A stretch of DNA of 64,000 nt from assembly GCF_002154225.1 (NCBI RefSeq), contig NZ_MTSE01000003.1, forward strand, positions 620,001 to 684,000. Reading direction: 5' to 3'. The DNA comes from Hymenobacter crusticola (GTDB lineage: Bacteria; Bacteroidota; Bacteroidia; Cytophagales; Hymenobacteraceae). The notes beneath the pieces are model-generated. The model saw only the letters and a list, made by a program, of their open reading frames with translations. It did no database searches and was not told the origin of the DNA. A program made the translations under genes and the position numbers. Positions 48,057 to 56,710 of this stretch are shown here, in pieces; positions within the stretch are counted from its first letter, which is position 1; each line of letters starts with the position of its first letter.

Positions 48057-49475
48057 CTATTTTCCTCTTCCTTCCAAAATAATTTTCAGCGTGTAAAGGA
48101 ACACGCGGAAGTCCATGGCCAGGCTCATGTTCTCGATGTAGAGAATGTCGAACTTGAGGCGCTCCACCATCTGCGGGACGGTCTCGGCGTAGCCGTATTT
48201 CACCTGACCTAGGCTCGTAAGGCCGGGGCGCACCCGGTGCAGGTGGCGATAATGAGGCGCTACTTTCACAATCTGGTCGATGAAGAACTGCCGCTCGGGG
48301 CGCGGACCAACAAGGCTCATGTCACCCTTTAGCACGTTCCAGAACTGCGGCAATTCATCGAGCCGGACCTTACGCATAAAGCGGCCCCACGAAGTAATGC
48401 GCGGATCGTGGTCGGAGCTGAGGGCAGGTCCCATTTGCTCAGCATCCACGTACATCGAGCGAAACTTAACGATGCGAAAAGGCACACCGTGCCGTCCAAT
48501 GCGCTCTTGCGAGTAGAACACCGGCCCCGGCGAGGAAAGCTTCACCATGATGGCCGTGAAGGCATAGACAGGCCAGGCGAAAACCAGAAACAGCGCCGAC
48601 AGCACCACGTCGAAGACCCGCTTGGTGACTTCTTGCCACAGAGGTAACAAATCATGCTTAATCTCGATGAGTGGAGTTCCAAACAAATGGTTCACCTTCA
48701 CCGACCCTAGCAGCATCTGATACAAGTCCGGCAGAATACTTACGCGCACGGGTGTGCCTTCGAGCAAGGTTAAGATCTCCTGGATCATGCGGTGCTCACT
48801 GGGCTCGATGCTAATGACGACCTGCTCAATTTTCAGCACCCGAATCAGGGCGGGGAGCCGTAGGTAAGACCCACGCGCCGGCAGCTCCGCCGCTAGCTCC
48901 GGGTCGACGGTGTCACCGACAGGCGCGAAGCCGATGAGCTTCAGCCCGAGGTGGCGTCCAGTGCGCTGTAGTTCGTGGTAGGTGTCGCGGGCCAGGGCAT
49001 TGGAGCCCACTAGCAGCGTATTAAAGGAAATGTCGCCCCTGTACACTAGTTTCTGTACGCTCGAAACAGCCCAGGTGCGCAAAATAGCCGTGATGGAGAA
49101 GTGCAGCAGAAAATAAGCCGTAATGGTCTTATAATAAAGCTGGTAATTCTTCACACCCTCGTCATCCAGCAGCAGGACAAAGAAAATGATGATGGCGCCG
49201 ATTGCCGAAACCCGACCTAGCCGAATGATTTCCGCTAGGCGCGACTTGCGGAAAATATTCTGGTACTCCCCGATCAGCACGTACAGCACCGTCCAGAACA
49301 CCGCAATCATCACGGACGAGCCCGCCAGGAAGAAGAAGGCGCTTTCCGTGAAGTGGTACCCGTCCATTAATTCGCTGAGCAAGTACTTGCGCAGCAAAAA
49401 GAAGCAAATCCAGGCCAACAGCGCCGCTCCGAAATCGGCGCCTATTAGCTTCAGTTTTTGGAAGGTACGGATCAA
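48057..49475 (-). CDS. Exopolysaccharide polyprenyl glycosylphosphotransferase
   Basis: A 472-residue inner-membrane initiating glycosyltransferase that moves a sugar-1-phosphate to undecaprenyl phosphate for exopolysaccharide. It has four N-terminal helices (about 12-125), a Rossmann-like middle domain (about 145-255) and a final membrane anchor with the catalytic domain. The signature runs SSPGPVFYSQERIGRHG, FRIVKFRSMYVDAE, RFMRKVRLDELPQFWNVLKGDMSLVGPRPE, as in WcaJ and related enzymes. No polysaccharide cluster is adjacent. A minus-strand promoter with TTG and TACCTTTG lies upstream. Confidence 0.94.
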   Translation of the reverse strand: MIRTFQKLKLIGADFGAALLAWICFFLLRKYLLSELMDGYHFTESAFFFLAGSSVMIAVFWTVLYVLIGEYQNIFRKSRLAEIIRLGRVSAIGAIIIFFVLLLDDEGVKNYQLYYKTITAYFLLHFSITAILRTWAVSSVQKLVYRGDISFNTLLVGSNALARDTYHELQRTGRHLGLKLIGFAPVGDTVDPELAAELPARGSYLRLPALIRVLKIEQVVISIEPSEHRMIQEILTLLEGTPVRVSILPDLYQMLLGSVKVNHLFGTPLIEIKHDLLPLWQEVTKRVFDVVLSALFLVFAWPVYAFTAIMVKLSSPGPVFYSQERIGRHGVPFRIVKFRSMYVDAEQMGPALSSDHDPRITSWGRFMRKVRLDELPQFWNVLKGDMSLVGPRPERQFFIDQIVKVAPHYRHLHRVRPGLTSLGQVKYGYAETVPQMVERLKFDILYIENMSLAMDFRVFLYTLKIILEGRGK

Positions 49476-49591
49476 GGGTGGTAGCAGCCCGGCCGGCTAC
49501 TCCCGGCAGGCAAGTTGATTTGTGAGATGGAAGCCGTAATTTCGCGGCTGGTGCTGCGCTGCGGGCCTTTTTCGTCCGCCTTGCACCGTCG

Positions 49592-49623
49592 CAAAGGTAG
49601 GGCAATAAACCGGAACCCGACAA
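49592..49623 (-). promoter_or_regulatory. Bacteroidota promoter of the sugar transferase gene
   Basis: On the minus strand TTG (49621-49623) is followed after 21 bp by TACCTTTG (49592-49599), matching -33 and -7 elements. The -7 box is 117 bp before the start at 49475. Confidence 0.55.
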
Positions 49624-49644
49624 TGCCCTTTCCACTCTTCCCAC

Positions 49645-50298
49645 ATGCACGCTGATAGTTACCGCCACCGCGGGTTGCGGCGCACGTTGGTGGCCGAGCT
49701 TCGCCGCAAAGGCATCCACGACGAGCGGGTGCTGGCCGCTCTGGCTACCGTACCGCGCCATTTGTTTTTTGAATCTGCTTTTCAAGAGCACGCTTACCAG
49801 GACAAAGCGTTTCCTATCGGGGAAGGTCAGACCATTTCCCAGCCCTACACAGTGGCTTACCAAACCCAACTGCTGGACCTAGCTCGGCACGAGCGGGTGC
49901 TAGAAATCGGGACGGGTTCGGGCTACCAGTGTTGTGTGTTGCTTCAGCTTACGCCTCACGTCTACAGCATTGAGTACCAACCGGTCCTGTTTGAGCGCGC
50001 CGGGCGCCGGTTAGCTGGCATGCACCAGTCGGCCCACCTCTTCTGCGGCGACGGTTCCTTGGGCCTGCCCAACCACGCTCCTTTCGACAAGATCCTGGTT
50101 ACGGCCGGCTCGCCCAACATTCCCCGAACGCTGCTGCACCAGTTGCGTGTTGGCGGGGCGTTGGTTATTCCGGTTGGCGATGCGCAGGTGCAGCGTATGA
50201 TGCGCGTAGTGCGCGAAACCGAGACGGAGTTTTCGCGGGAAGTGTTTGAGGAGTTTCGCTTCGTACCGCTGCTGGGGAAAGCAGGGTGGCAAGGGTGA
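49645..50298 (+). CDS. pcm: Protein-L-isoaspartate O-methyltransferase
   Basis: A 217-residue repair enzyme that methylates isoaspartate residues of damaged proteins with S-adenosylmethionine. It has VPRHLFFESAFQEHAYQDKAFPIGEGQTISQPYTVAYQ, where the I-G-x-G-Q-T-I-S-x-P-Y signature is intact, and the cofactor motif VLEIGTGSGYQCCVL, followed by VYSIEY and later DKILVTAGSPNIPRTLLHQLRVGGALVIPVG. Length is normal. The start is an ATG at 49645, 169 bp from the divergent sugar transferase. It is monocistronic. Confidence 0.95.
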   Translation: MHADSYRHRGLRRTLVAELRRKGIHDERVLAALATVPRHLFFESAFQEHAYQDKAFPIGEGQTISQPYTVAYQTQLLDLARHERVLEIGTGSGYQCCVLLQLTPHVYSIEYQPVLFERAGRRLAGMHQSAHLFCGDGSLGLPNHAPFDKILVTAGSPNIPRTLLHQLRVGGALVIPVGDAQVQRMMRVVRETETEFSREVFEEFRFVPLLGKAGWQG

Positions 50299-50798
50299 GG
50301 CTACTGAACACGCTCAAACTTTTCGGAACGATGCGATGCAGCACCTTCATCTTAGTTCATCAATCAAGTAATGTGTTGATTTGCTGAAGACTATCAAGCC
50401 GTCATTGATCTGAGCTTTCATCAAGATCGGCTACAAGCCTCTTGAGTTGCTGAAGCAGTTCGTTTATATCCTGGCCATTTAACTACTCCGCCAGCTTCTG
50501 CTTACGAGGCACTGTCAGTATATGCAAAGATGGCAGCGGCTATAGACTAGCGTTCTTCTTGTGGGTTGAACAGGAACCAAGTGAACTAATGATCCAACTG
50601 TTGCGCAATGGACAGACAACGAATTGCACTATACTTTTTGGGACATCCTAGTGCCTTAAAACGCTATTTTACGGAGAAGCTGATTGACGCAACAAGTGTT
50701 ACCAGAGCTCACCCAATATGATACAACTGGACGAGCTACTCCTAATTGCTACCGGCTTAGTACTTTTTAGAAGACGATTCTCTGAAACCGAACTCCCC
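50299..50798. other. Long intergenic region without a clear gene
   Basis: A 500-bp stretch between pcm and the thioesterase promoter. The longest plausible plus-strand frame is 37 codons (50608-50721, starting MDRQRIALYFLGH); it has no recognised homology and no adjoining frame that would restore a larger gene. Stop codons are frequent in all frames. It could hold decayed sequence or a small RNA, but nothing supports either. Confidence 0.35.
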
Positions 50799-50806
50799 TA
50801 TCTTTG
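50799..50806 (+). promoter_or_regulatory. Bacteroidota -7 element
   Basis: TATCTTTG matches TAnnTTTG, 34 bp before the thioesterase start, a typical distance. Confidence 0.5.
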
Positions 50807-50840
50807 CCTCTCTTTTCTCTGCTGAATAACTCTCACCTGA

Positions 50841-51359
50841 ATGCGCAAACAGAAGCCCGTTAAAGACTCGTTCGTAATTATGACCGAGTTGGTGCTGCCC
50901 AACGATACCAATACGCTCAACAACCTGATGGGCGGCCGCATGATGCACCTGATGGACATTGCTGCCGCTATTTCCGCCCAACGCCATTCCAACCGCATTG
51001 TCGTTACGGCTTCCGTGGATAACGTGTCCTTTCAGGCAGGCATCAAGCTAGGTAGCGTAATTACTTTGCAGGCGCAAGTTACACGGGCGTTCAGCTCGTC
51101 GATGGAAGTGCACATTGAGGCCTGGTCGGAGGATGTGCCTAATGGCACCAAGTTCAAGTCGAACGAGGCGTTCTTTACCTTCGTGGCCGTGGATCAGTCG
51201 GGCCGCCCGATTGATGTGCCAGAGGCCGTTCCGGAAACTGAGAACGAAGTCAACTTATACGAAGGTGCATTACGTCGGCGTCAGTTGCGCCTAGTGCTCG
51301 CCGGACGGCTACATCCCCGCGACGCCAACGAGCTAAAAGCTCTTTTTGAACTCGAATAA
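50841..51359 (+). CDS. Hotdog-fold acyl-CoA thioesterase
   Basis: A 172-residue thioesterase of the YciA/acyl-CoA hydrolase group, which cleaves acyl-CoA to free acid and CoA. It has the signature ELVLPNDTNTLNNLMGGRMMHLMDIAAAISAQRHS, where the N-x-L-G/N-x-x-x-G-G-x-x-x-x-x-M-D pattern contains the catalytic aspartate, then VVTASVDNVSFQAGIKLGSVITLQAQV and SNEAFFTFVAVD. Length is normal. It is followed 12 bp later by a gene that starts with GTG, suggesting an operon. Confidence 0.93.
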   Translation: MRKQKPVKDSFVIMTELVLPNDTNTLNNLMGGRMMHLMDIAAAISAQRHSNRIVVTASVDNVSFQAGIKLGSVITLQAQVTRAFSSSMEVHIEAWSEDVPNGTKFKSNEAFFTFVAVDQSGRPIDVPEAVPETENEVNLYEGALRRRQLRLVLAGRLHPRDANELKALFELE

Positions 51360-51371
51360 ACTCTGTATTCC

Positions 51372-52151
51372 GTGGATCAGCAGGCCGCTTTAGCCTTTTT
51401 CTCAACGTTCTACACTAACACGTCGCTCTACGTGGTAGAAGAGCCGGCTACGGAGTTATTGGCTCCGGTTGCGCCTGTGGTAGCAGCGGCCGTGCCGCCC
51501 ATTGTTCCGCTACCAGTTGTAGCCACCCCGCAACCTAGCCCTGTGGCAACAGTTGCGGCTCCTACTCCAAAACCAACTCCACCGGTCGTACCACCAGCGC
51601 CAAGCAAGCTACCCTCGCTAGCCGGCTTGAACCTACAGTCGAGCCCAACGCCGGCGCCAAAGCAAGCGCCCGAACCTTCACCAGTGCCCACGCCTCCGCC
51701 AGCGCCGGTGCCCAGTGCTCCACGCCAACCTACCGCCACCTCTTCGCCGGTAGCTAGCACGCCATTTTCTACCCTCGGCAGCAATCCAAATGGACTGATC
51801 ATTCTGGTGCGCTTAGATCCGGTGCGGTTTCAGCGCTTGCCCAAGAACGTGTTCCTAAACAACGTTCTAAAAGCTATTCGGCTGATTGTAGAAGATGTAG
51901 TACTGATTAATGTGGAGTCACATTTACCGGTAGCACTCAGCACCTTACGCCAAACGTTGGCCGCCAAGCAAATTATTGGTTTCGGAAAAAACCTGCTTGA
52001 TGTAGCCGTCTACAAAACGCAGCTTTACGAACCGGTATTGCTGGTCAACGACGTCGCCTATTTGCCGGCCGCGGAGATTGAGCTAATTGAAGAAGATAAC
52101 AGCCGCAAGAAGCTGCTCTGGCAAGCCATGCAGCGAATGTTTCTGCGCTAG
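51372..52151 (+). CDS. Proline-rich-linker protein, possible clamp-loader psi-like subunit
   Basis: A 259-residue protein I do not recognise with certainty. It has a short N-terminal conserved-looking segment (MDQQAALAFFSTFYTNTSLYVV), a flexible linker rich in P, A, T and V (about 25-135), and a globular C-terminal domain (about 140-259). In that domain the order FLNNVLKAIRLIVEDVVLINV, then KTQLYEP, then YLPAAEIELIEEDNSRKKLLWQAMQRMF resembles the HolD (psi) subunit of DNA polymerase III, where a strand-helix core is followed by an S/P-x-L...R-x-x-L-W-Q helix. Likeness was judged by eye. It starts at GTG 12 bp after the thioesterase. No holC or other replication gene is adjacent. Confidence 0.55.
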   Translation: MDQQAALAFFSTFYTNTSLYVVEEPATELLAPVAPVVAAAVPPIVPLPVVATPQPSPVATVAAPTPKPTPPVVPPAPSKLPSLAGLNLQSSPTPAPKQAPEPSPVPTPPPAPVPSAPRQPTATSSPVASTPFSTLGSNPNGLIILVRLDPVRFQRLPKNVFLNNVLKAIRLIVEDVVLINVESHLPVALSTLRQTLAAKQIIGFGKNLLDVAVYKTQLYEPVLLVNDVAYLPAAEIELIEEDNSRKKLLWQAMQRMFLR

Positions 52152-52225
52152 GTTTCTAGGACTTAGGGCTATTGACGGCAGCCCCAGCAGGGCAGAATAG
52201 TAGAAGAAAAATTACGCAAGAACGA

Positions 52226-52280
52226 CCCGAGCCCTAGTGGGGCAACACCTAGCTTCGGTGTCGCCCCGCTAGGGCTCGGG
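52226..52280. terminator. Hairpin terminator between convergent genes
   Basis: Arms 52226-52249 and 52257-52280 pair over 24 bp with two G-T-type mismatches and a seven-base loop. It serves the psi-like gene and the opposing TlpA gene. Confidence 0.82.
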
Positions 52281-52387
52281 CTATAACTTTGATCGTGAAA
52301 GCTATCGATGTATCGTCTTGCTGGGGTTCTACTAACGCCCACTTTCAACAAGTAGGCGTTGGCGCCGACAAACGAAAGCTCTGGAAC

Positions 52388-53521
52388 CTACGCGCCAGGT
52401 ATCAGTGAAGCTAGCTTCGCCTCCAGTTCGGGGCCACGCAGGTTCTTAGCGATAATGCGCCCCTGTGGGTCGAGCAATACCGTCTGTGGAATGGCTTTCA
52501 CGCCATAGGTTTGCCCAGCGGCGCTTTCCCAGCCTTTCAAATCTGATACCTGAGTCCAAGAGAGCTTGTCACTCTCAATGGCTTTGAGCCACTTATCACG
52601 GTCCTGGTCAAAGGAGACACTGTAAATGGCGAAGCCTTTGTCCTTGAACTTGTTGTACATGCGCACCACGTTGGGGTTTTCTTGGCGGCAAGGTCTGCAC
52701 CAGCTCGCCCAGAAGTCAACCAGCACGTACTTACCCCGCAGCGACGATAAGGCGACTTCTTTGCCATCGGGGGAGGCAAGCTTGATTTCGGGTGCTACCA
52801 CCCCCACGGCCGTAGAGCGCAAGGGGTCTAGCTTGGCGGCCAAGATCTTGGTGTAGCGCGAATCGGGCAAGTTTTTCCGGAACTGCGTGGCCATCGAGTC
52901 GGCGAAGGTAAATTCTTCGTCGGGGTTCAATAGATTACCTACCACGAATGCCGAAACCACCGAATTGGGGTTCTGCCGCACGAGCTGCTTGGTAGCTTTG
53001 GTGTTCTGCGCCTGAATAGCAAAGGCTGTTGCCTGAATTTTCTGTAGCGAATCGGTTTTGCCACTCTGCGCGGCTTGCTCGTAGCGCTGCTCCAGCTTGC
53101 TCATAGCCGTTTTGGAGCTTTGCATAATACGCGTGAGCTGCTGCATAAGCTCAGAATCCTTGGACCCTTGCACCGAGTAGGAAGTACCTAGCTTTTGGGC
53201 ATCACCACTAAGTTGGATGTTGCTGCCATTGCTCAACATCAAAAGCACCTGGTTAGCATCGTTCAGCTTCACCTGGTACACGCTGGCCTCAGGTGCAGTG
53301 CCCTTAAGCGTAAAGCGGCCTTTGTCGTCGACCGTCGCAGTATCGCGGGTGAGAAATTGGTTTTCCCCTAGCTCGGCTAGGTACACTTTCGTGCCAGCGG
53401 GTGCGTTGGTCAACTCCCCGCTTACTTCGTAGCCGCCACTGGTTGAGCTACTAGGCGGGGTAGCTTTATTACAAGCATTGACCATGCCCAACAGGGCGCC
53501 AAATAGCAGAATGCTTTTCAT
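52388..53521 (-). CDS. DUF4369-thioredoxin (TlpA-like) lipoprotein, paralogue 1
   Basis: A 377-residue cell-envelope lipoprotein with a signal peptide ending in a lipobox (MVNAC, cysteine near residue 17). Residues about 30-125 are a DUF4369 beta domain (YEVSGELTNAPAGTKVYL), followed by a helical middle part and a C-terminal AhpC/TSA-type thioredoxin fold with VDFWASWCRPCRQENPNVVRMY and GVKAIPQTVLLDPQGRI. The active site reads WCRPC, not the usual WCGPC found in the neighbour. Such proteins act in thiol-disulfide exchange outside the cytoplasm. It is paired with a paralogue 183 bp upstream. The start may be four codons earlier (53533). Confidence 0.92.
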   Translation of the reverse strand: MKSILLFGALLGMVNACNKATPPSSSTSGGYEVSGELTNAPAGTKVYLAELGENQFLTRDTATVDDKGRFTLKGTAPEASVYQVKLNDANQVLLMLSNGSNIQLSGDAQKLGTSYSVQGSKDSELMQQLTRIMQSSKTAMSKLEQRYEQAAQSGKTDSLQKIQATAFAIQAQNTKATKQLVRQNPNSVVSAFVVGNLLNPDEEFTFADSMATQFRKNLPDSRYTKILAAKLDPLRSTAVGVVAPEIKLASPDGKEVALSSLRGKYVLVDFWASWCRPCRQENPNVVRMYNKFKDKGFAIYSVSFDQDRDKWLKAIESDKLSWTQVSDLKGWESAAGQTYGVKAIPQTVLLDPQGRIIAKNLRGPELEAKLASLIPGA

Positions 53522-53703
53522 GTTGTGCTTCATCTCAGGTGGATTGGCCAGCTAGGGACCGGCAAATCAGTGTGCAAAGGTCAGAATTTAAAGTTGCAAG
53601 TTGCCGATTTTGGCAGGAACTGAAAAATGTAGTGTTCTGCTTTGCCAATGATTATTTCTACAACGCAGAAAATGCCTCTTAGTTCCTGGCTGTTTTAAGT
53701 TGG

Positions 53704-54873
53704 TCAACGCAACAATGAAGCAATTTTGGCCTCTAGGTCAGCGCCACGTAAATTTCTAGCTACAATGTGCCCTTTGGGGTCAAGTAGAAAGGTTTGCGGA
53801 ATAGCATCCACCCCGTAGGCGGTTCCTGCCGCGCTTTTCCAGCCTTGCAAATCAGACACTTGCTTCCAGGGCAAGCCATCAGCAGCAATGGCTTTCACCC
53901 ACTTTTCTCGCGAGTCATCTAGGGAAACGCTGTAGATTTCAAAGCCCTTGTCCTTGTATTTCTGGTATAGCTTAATGACGTTGGGGTTTTCTTGCCGGCA
54001 AGGGCCGCACCAGCTCGCCCAGAAGTCAACCAGCACATACTTACCCCGCAAGGACGACAAGGCGACTTTCTTTCCGTCAGGGGCCGCTAGCTTAATTTCC
54101 GGCGCTAGCTGACCAACTGTCGTAGTTGCCGTCTTTTGCTGGTAGTTAGCTAGCATCTTGGTGTAGCGCGATGCCGGTAAGGTCCGTTCAAAAGCAGTGG
54201 TCATAGAATCGGTAAACGCCCGCTGTTTCCCATCCCGCATCAATAGGGTTGTCTCGAAAGCAGCAACATACGAATCGGGATGCTGCTGAATCAGCTTCTT
54301 CCTCGCGGCAGTGGCAACATCCCGGCTGATCTGCATCAAACCCTCATCGGGTTTCGGCAAGTCACTGGATTTTAGGCTCGTAGCTATCCCCTCCTTAAGC
54401 CGCTTTTCTTGCATCGCACTGACATAGTAGAAGCTAGCTTGGGTTTGCGCAGCCCTAAATTGAAGCAATGTCGCCGCTGCTGCTGATCCTTCAAGCCAAT
54501 AAGAGTTAGACAGTTGGACAACATCGCCAGTTAGCCGCAACTGCACGCCGTTCTCCAACGGAACCATTAGCGGGAACAGCATCTTCTTTTCGCCTACAGT
54601 CAGACGATAAAGAGCAGGTTCCGCTACTTGTCCGCGTAGTACAAACTGGCCTTGCGCATCGGCATAAGCCGAATCTAAATGTATAAGGTGGCCTTCTCGC
54701 GTATCGCTTATCAATACCTTGGTTCCTGCGGGCGCATTCAGCAAGGTGCCACGTAACTCATACCCTGTGGCTGAGCTAGCATCGGGCGCACCCATGACAT
54801 TGCCTAGCCCATTAGCAGCACAAAACATTCCAGCCCCCAAGGCAGCCAACGACGAATAGATTTTTAGTAGCAT
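53704..54873 (-). CDS. DUF4369-thioredoxin (TlpA-like) protein, paralogue 2
   Basis: A 389-residue exported paralogue of the gene at 52388, with the same order: signal sequence, DUF4369 domain (YELRGTLLNAPAGTKVLISD), helical middle, and thioredoxin domain with VDFWASWCGPCRQENPNVIKLY and GVDAIPQTFLLDPKGHI. The active site is the normal WCGPC. Its signal peptide has only a cysteine near residue 18 followed by AANGLGN, so lipidation is uncertain. The two genes are nearly identical in parts of the C-terminal domain, which points to a tandem duplication. Their partner redox substrates are unknown. Confidence 0.92.
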   Translation of the reverse strand: MLLKIYSSLAALGAGMFCAANGLGNVMGAPDASSATGYELRGTLLNAPAGTKVLISDTREGHLIHLDSAYADAQGQFVLRGQVAEPALYRLTVGEKKMLFPLMVPLENGVQLRLTGDVVQLSNSYWLEGSAAAATLLQFRAAQTQASFYYVSAMQEKRLKEGIATSLKSSDLPKPDEGLMQISRDVATAARKKLIQQHPDSYVAAFETTLLMRDGKQRAFTDSMTTAFERTLPASRYTKMLANYQQKTATTTVGQLAPEIKLAAPDGKKVALSSLRGKYVLVDFWASWCGPCRQENPNVIKLYQKYKDKGFEIYSVSLDDSREKWVKAIAADGLPWKQVSDLQGWKSAAGTAYGVDAIPQTFLLDPKGHIVARNLRGADLEAKIASLLR

Positions 54874-54910
54874 AAGTATAATAATTTGGTTTTGAGAAAG
54901 GTATAAATAA

Positions 54911-54943
54911 AAAGCACAGGCTACTTTAAGTAACCTGTGCTTT
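54911..54943 (-). terminator. Terminator of gatB
   Basis: Arms 54911-54923 and 54931-54943 pair over 13 bp with one mismatch and a seven-base loop. On the minus strand the stem is followed by TTTTTATTT. It lies 30 bp past the gatB stop. Confidence 0.85.
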
Positions 54944-54972
54944 CGTATTCAGTGCCTTTTTAGTTGATTGGC

Positions 54973-56433
54973 TTACGCTGCATCTAGTTTCTGACGTAGT
55001 AGTTGGTTTGCTGCTTTGGGGTCGGCTTTACCACCCGTAAGCTTCATCAGCTCACCCATAAACATGCCCGTAAGCGACTTTTTGCCCGCTCGGTACTCGG
55101 CTACCTTTGCTGGGTTGGCGTCGAGCACCTGCTGAATCAAGGCCTCCAACGCGCCGGCATCCGACTGCTGCAATAACCCTTGCGACTCCGCCGCGGCGGC
55201 GGCCGTTTGCGTTGGGTTTTCGAGCAAGTATGGGAACAACTGTTTGGCCGCTACCGAATGGCTTACTTTGTTCTCATCAATGAGCTTAATAATATCAGCT
55301 AGGTGCTGAGCGGTGAGCGGAAAATCTTCCATCGTCACGGCGCGCTCGTTCAGGTACGATTTCAGAGGGCCTTGCACCCAGTTGGCCGCGGCCTTAGCGT
55401 TGGTAGTCAGGCGGCTGAGCTCGTCGAAGAACAGAGCCACTTCCTTCTGGTCGATGAGCACGTTGGCGTCGTAGTCCGACAGACCTAGCTCACCGGTGAA
55501 GCGGGCATAGAGCTGCTGAGGCAACGCTGGCAACTCCGCCTGCACGCGGTGCAGCCACGCGTCGTCGATGATCACAGGCGTGAGGTCAGGCTCGGGGAAG
55601 TAACGATAATCGTTCATCGTCTCCTTGCTCCGCTGCCCGTTAGTAGTGCCACTGGCCGCGTCGAAGCCGCGCGTTTCGCTCGTTATTTCCTCACCAGCTT
55701 CCAAAATAGCAATCTGGCGCTCGATTTCGTGGTCGATGGCGCGCTGCACGTTGCGGAAGGAGTTCATGTTTTTCACCTCCACTTTCATCCCGAATTGCTT
55801 GGCATCCTTCAGCATCACCGAGATGTTGGCGTCGCAGCGCAGAGAGCCTTCCTCCATGTTGCCGTCGCAAACCCCTAGGTACTCCACCAACTTCTTGATT
55901 TCTACCAGATAAGCGTAGGCTTCGTCGGCGTTGCGAATGTCCGGCTCCGATACGATTTCGATGAGCGGCACACCGGCGCGGTTCAGGTCCACGAGGGTTT
56001 CCACCTCGCCGGCCAAGTGCATCGACTTGCCCGCGTCTTCCTCCATGTGAATGCGCGTCAGGCCAATCTTCTTTTCGGTGCCATCGGGCAGACGAATATC
56101 GACGTGACCGGCGGTGCAGATTGGTGTTTTATCCTGCGTGATTTGGTACCCCTTGGGAAGGTCGGGATAGAAGTAATTCTTACGGGCAAAAATGTTGTTG
56201 CGCGTGATCTGGCAGTTCGTAGCCAGGCCCATCTTAATGGCGTAGTCCACGGCCGTGCGGTTCACGCGGGGAAGCGTGCCGGGGTGGCCTAGGGTAATTA
56301 CACTCAGGTTGTTGTTAGGCAGGGCGCCGTACTCATTCTCATCCGATGAGTACATTTTGCTGTGCGTGAGCAATTGCGCGTGTACTTCCAGACCGATAAC
56401 GGGCTGGTATTTAGCTTTGATCGTTTCGTCCAT
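54973..56433 (-). CDS. gatB: Asp/Glu-tRNA(Asn/Gln) amidotransferase subunit B
   Basis: A 486-residue subunit of GatCAB, which amidates misacylated Glu-tRNA(Gln) and Asp-tRNA(Asn). It has YQPVIGLEVHAQLLTHSKMYSSDEN, TLGHPGTLPRVNRTAVDYAIKMGLA, FARKNYFYPDLPKGYQITQ and the metal-binding segment HMEEDAGKSMH, with GVPLIEIVSEPDIRNADEAYAYL, all signatures of GatB. The C-terminal tRNA-binding YqeY-like domain ends near residue 480 (KANQLLRQKL). GatA and GatC are not in the window. The leader just upstream holds word-like repeat sequence. Confidence 0.97.
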   Translation of the reverse strand: MDETIKAKYQPVIGLEVHAQLLTHSKMYSSDENEYGALPNNNLSVITLGHPGTLPRVNRTAVDYAIKMGLATNCQITRNNIFARKNYFYPDLPKGYQITQDKTPICTAGHVDIRLPDGTEKKIGLTRIHMEEDAGKSMHLAGEVETLVDLNRAGVPLIEIVSEPDIRNADEAYAYLVEIKKLVEYLGVCDGNMEEGSLRCDANISVMLKDAKQFGMKVEVKNMNSFRNVQRAIDHEIERQIAILEAGEEITSETRGFDAASGTTNGQRSKETMNDYRYFPEPDLTPVIIDDAWLHRVQAELPALPQQLYARFTGELGLSDYDANVLIDQKEVALFFDELSRLTTNAKAAANWVQGPLKSYLNERAVTMEDFPLTAQHLADIIKLIDENKVSHSVAAKQLFPYLLENPTQTAAAAAESQGLLQQSDAGALEALIQQVLDANPAKVAEYRAGKKSLTGMFMGELMKLTGGKADPKAANQLLRQKLDAA

Positions 56434-56439
56434 ATGGTT

Positions 56440-56480
56440 TGAATCACAGAGTTCCGCTGAATCAGCAGATTTCGTTGATT
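56440..56480. repeat. Word-like repeat in the gatB leader
   Basis: The sequence immediately 5' of gatB uses short variants such as AATCACAGA, CTGAATCAGCAGA and GTTGATTTTG. It is similar in style to the repeat-rich leaders of hlyD, glpK and ribE but has no clear second arm. The rest of the gap to 56710 shows nothing recognisable. Confidence 0.35.
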
Positions 56481-56710
56481 TTGGGTGCTAAGGTAAGGCT
56501 AGCGCGCTTTTATTTTTCTTAATAGAAAAGCAAGATACCCCAATATGCAAACTCCTTTCAAAAGGCGAGGCCGTTGTATGTAGAAATTACCCTATGTGCC
56601 CAAAGATCAATAAGCAACATTAACCGAGTTAACGCCACGGTTATGCAAATGGTTTATAAGCCTTTATAACTGTATTGAAAAGCGAGGCTTTAACTATTGG
56701 CACACCTAGA

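Noticed and set aside
50608..50721. 37-codon plus-strand frame starting MDRQRIALYFLGH
   Set aside because: No family likeness, no convincing ribosome-binding site and no adjoining frame that would make a pseudogene; listed only as part of the gap.
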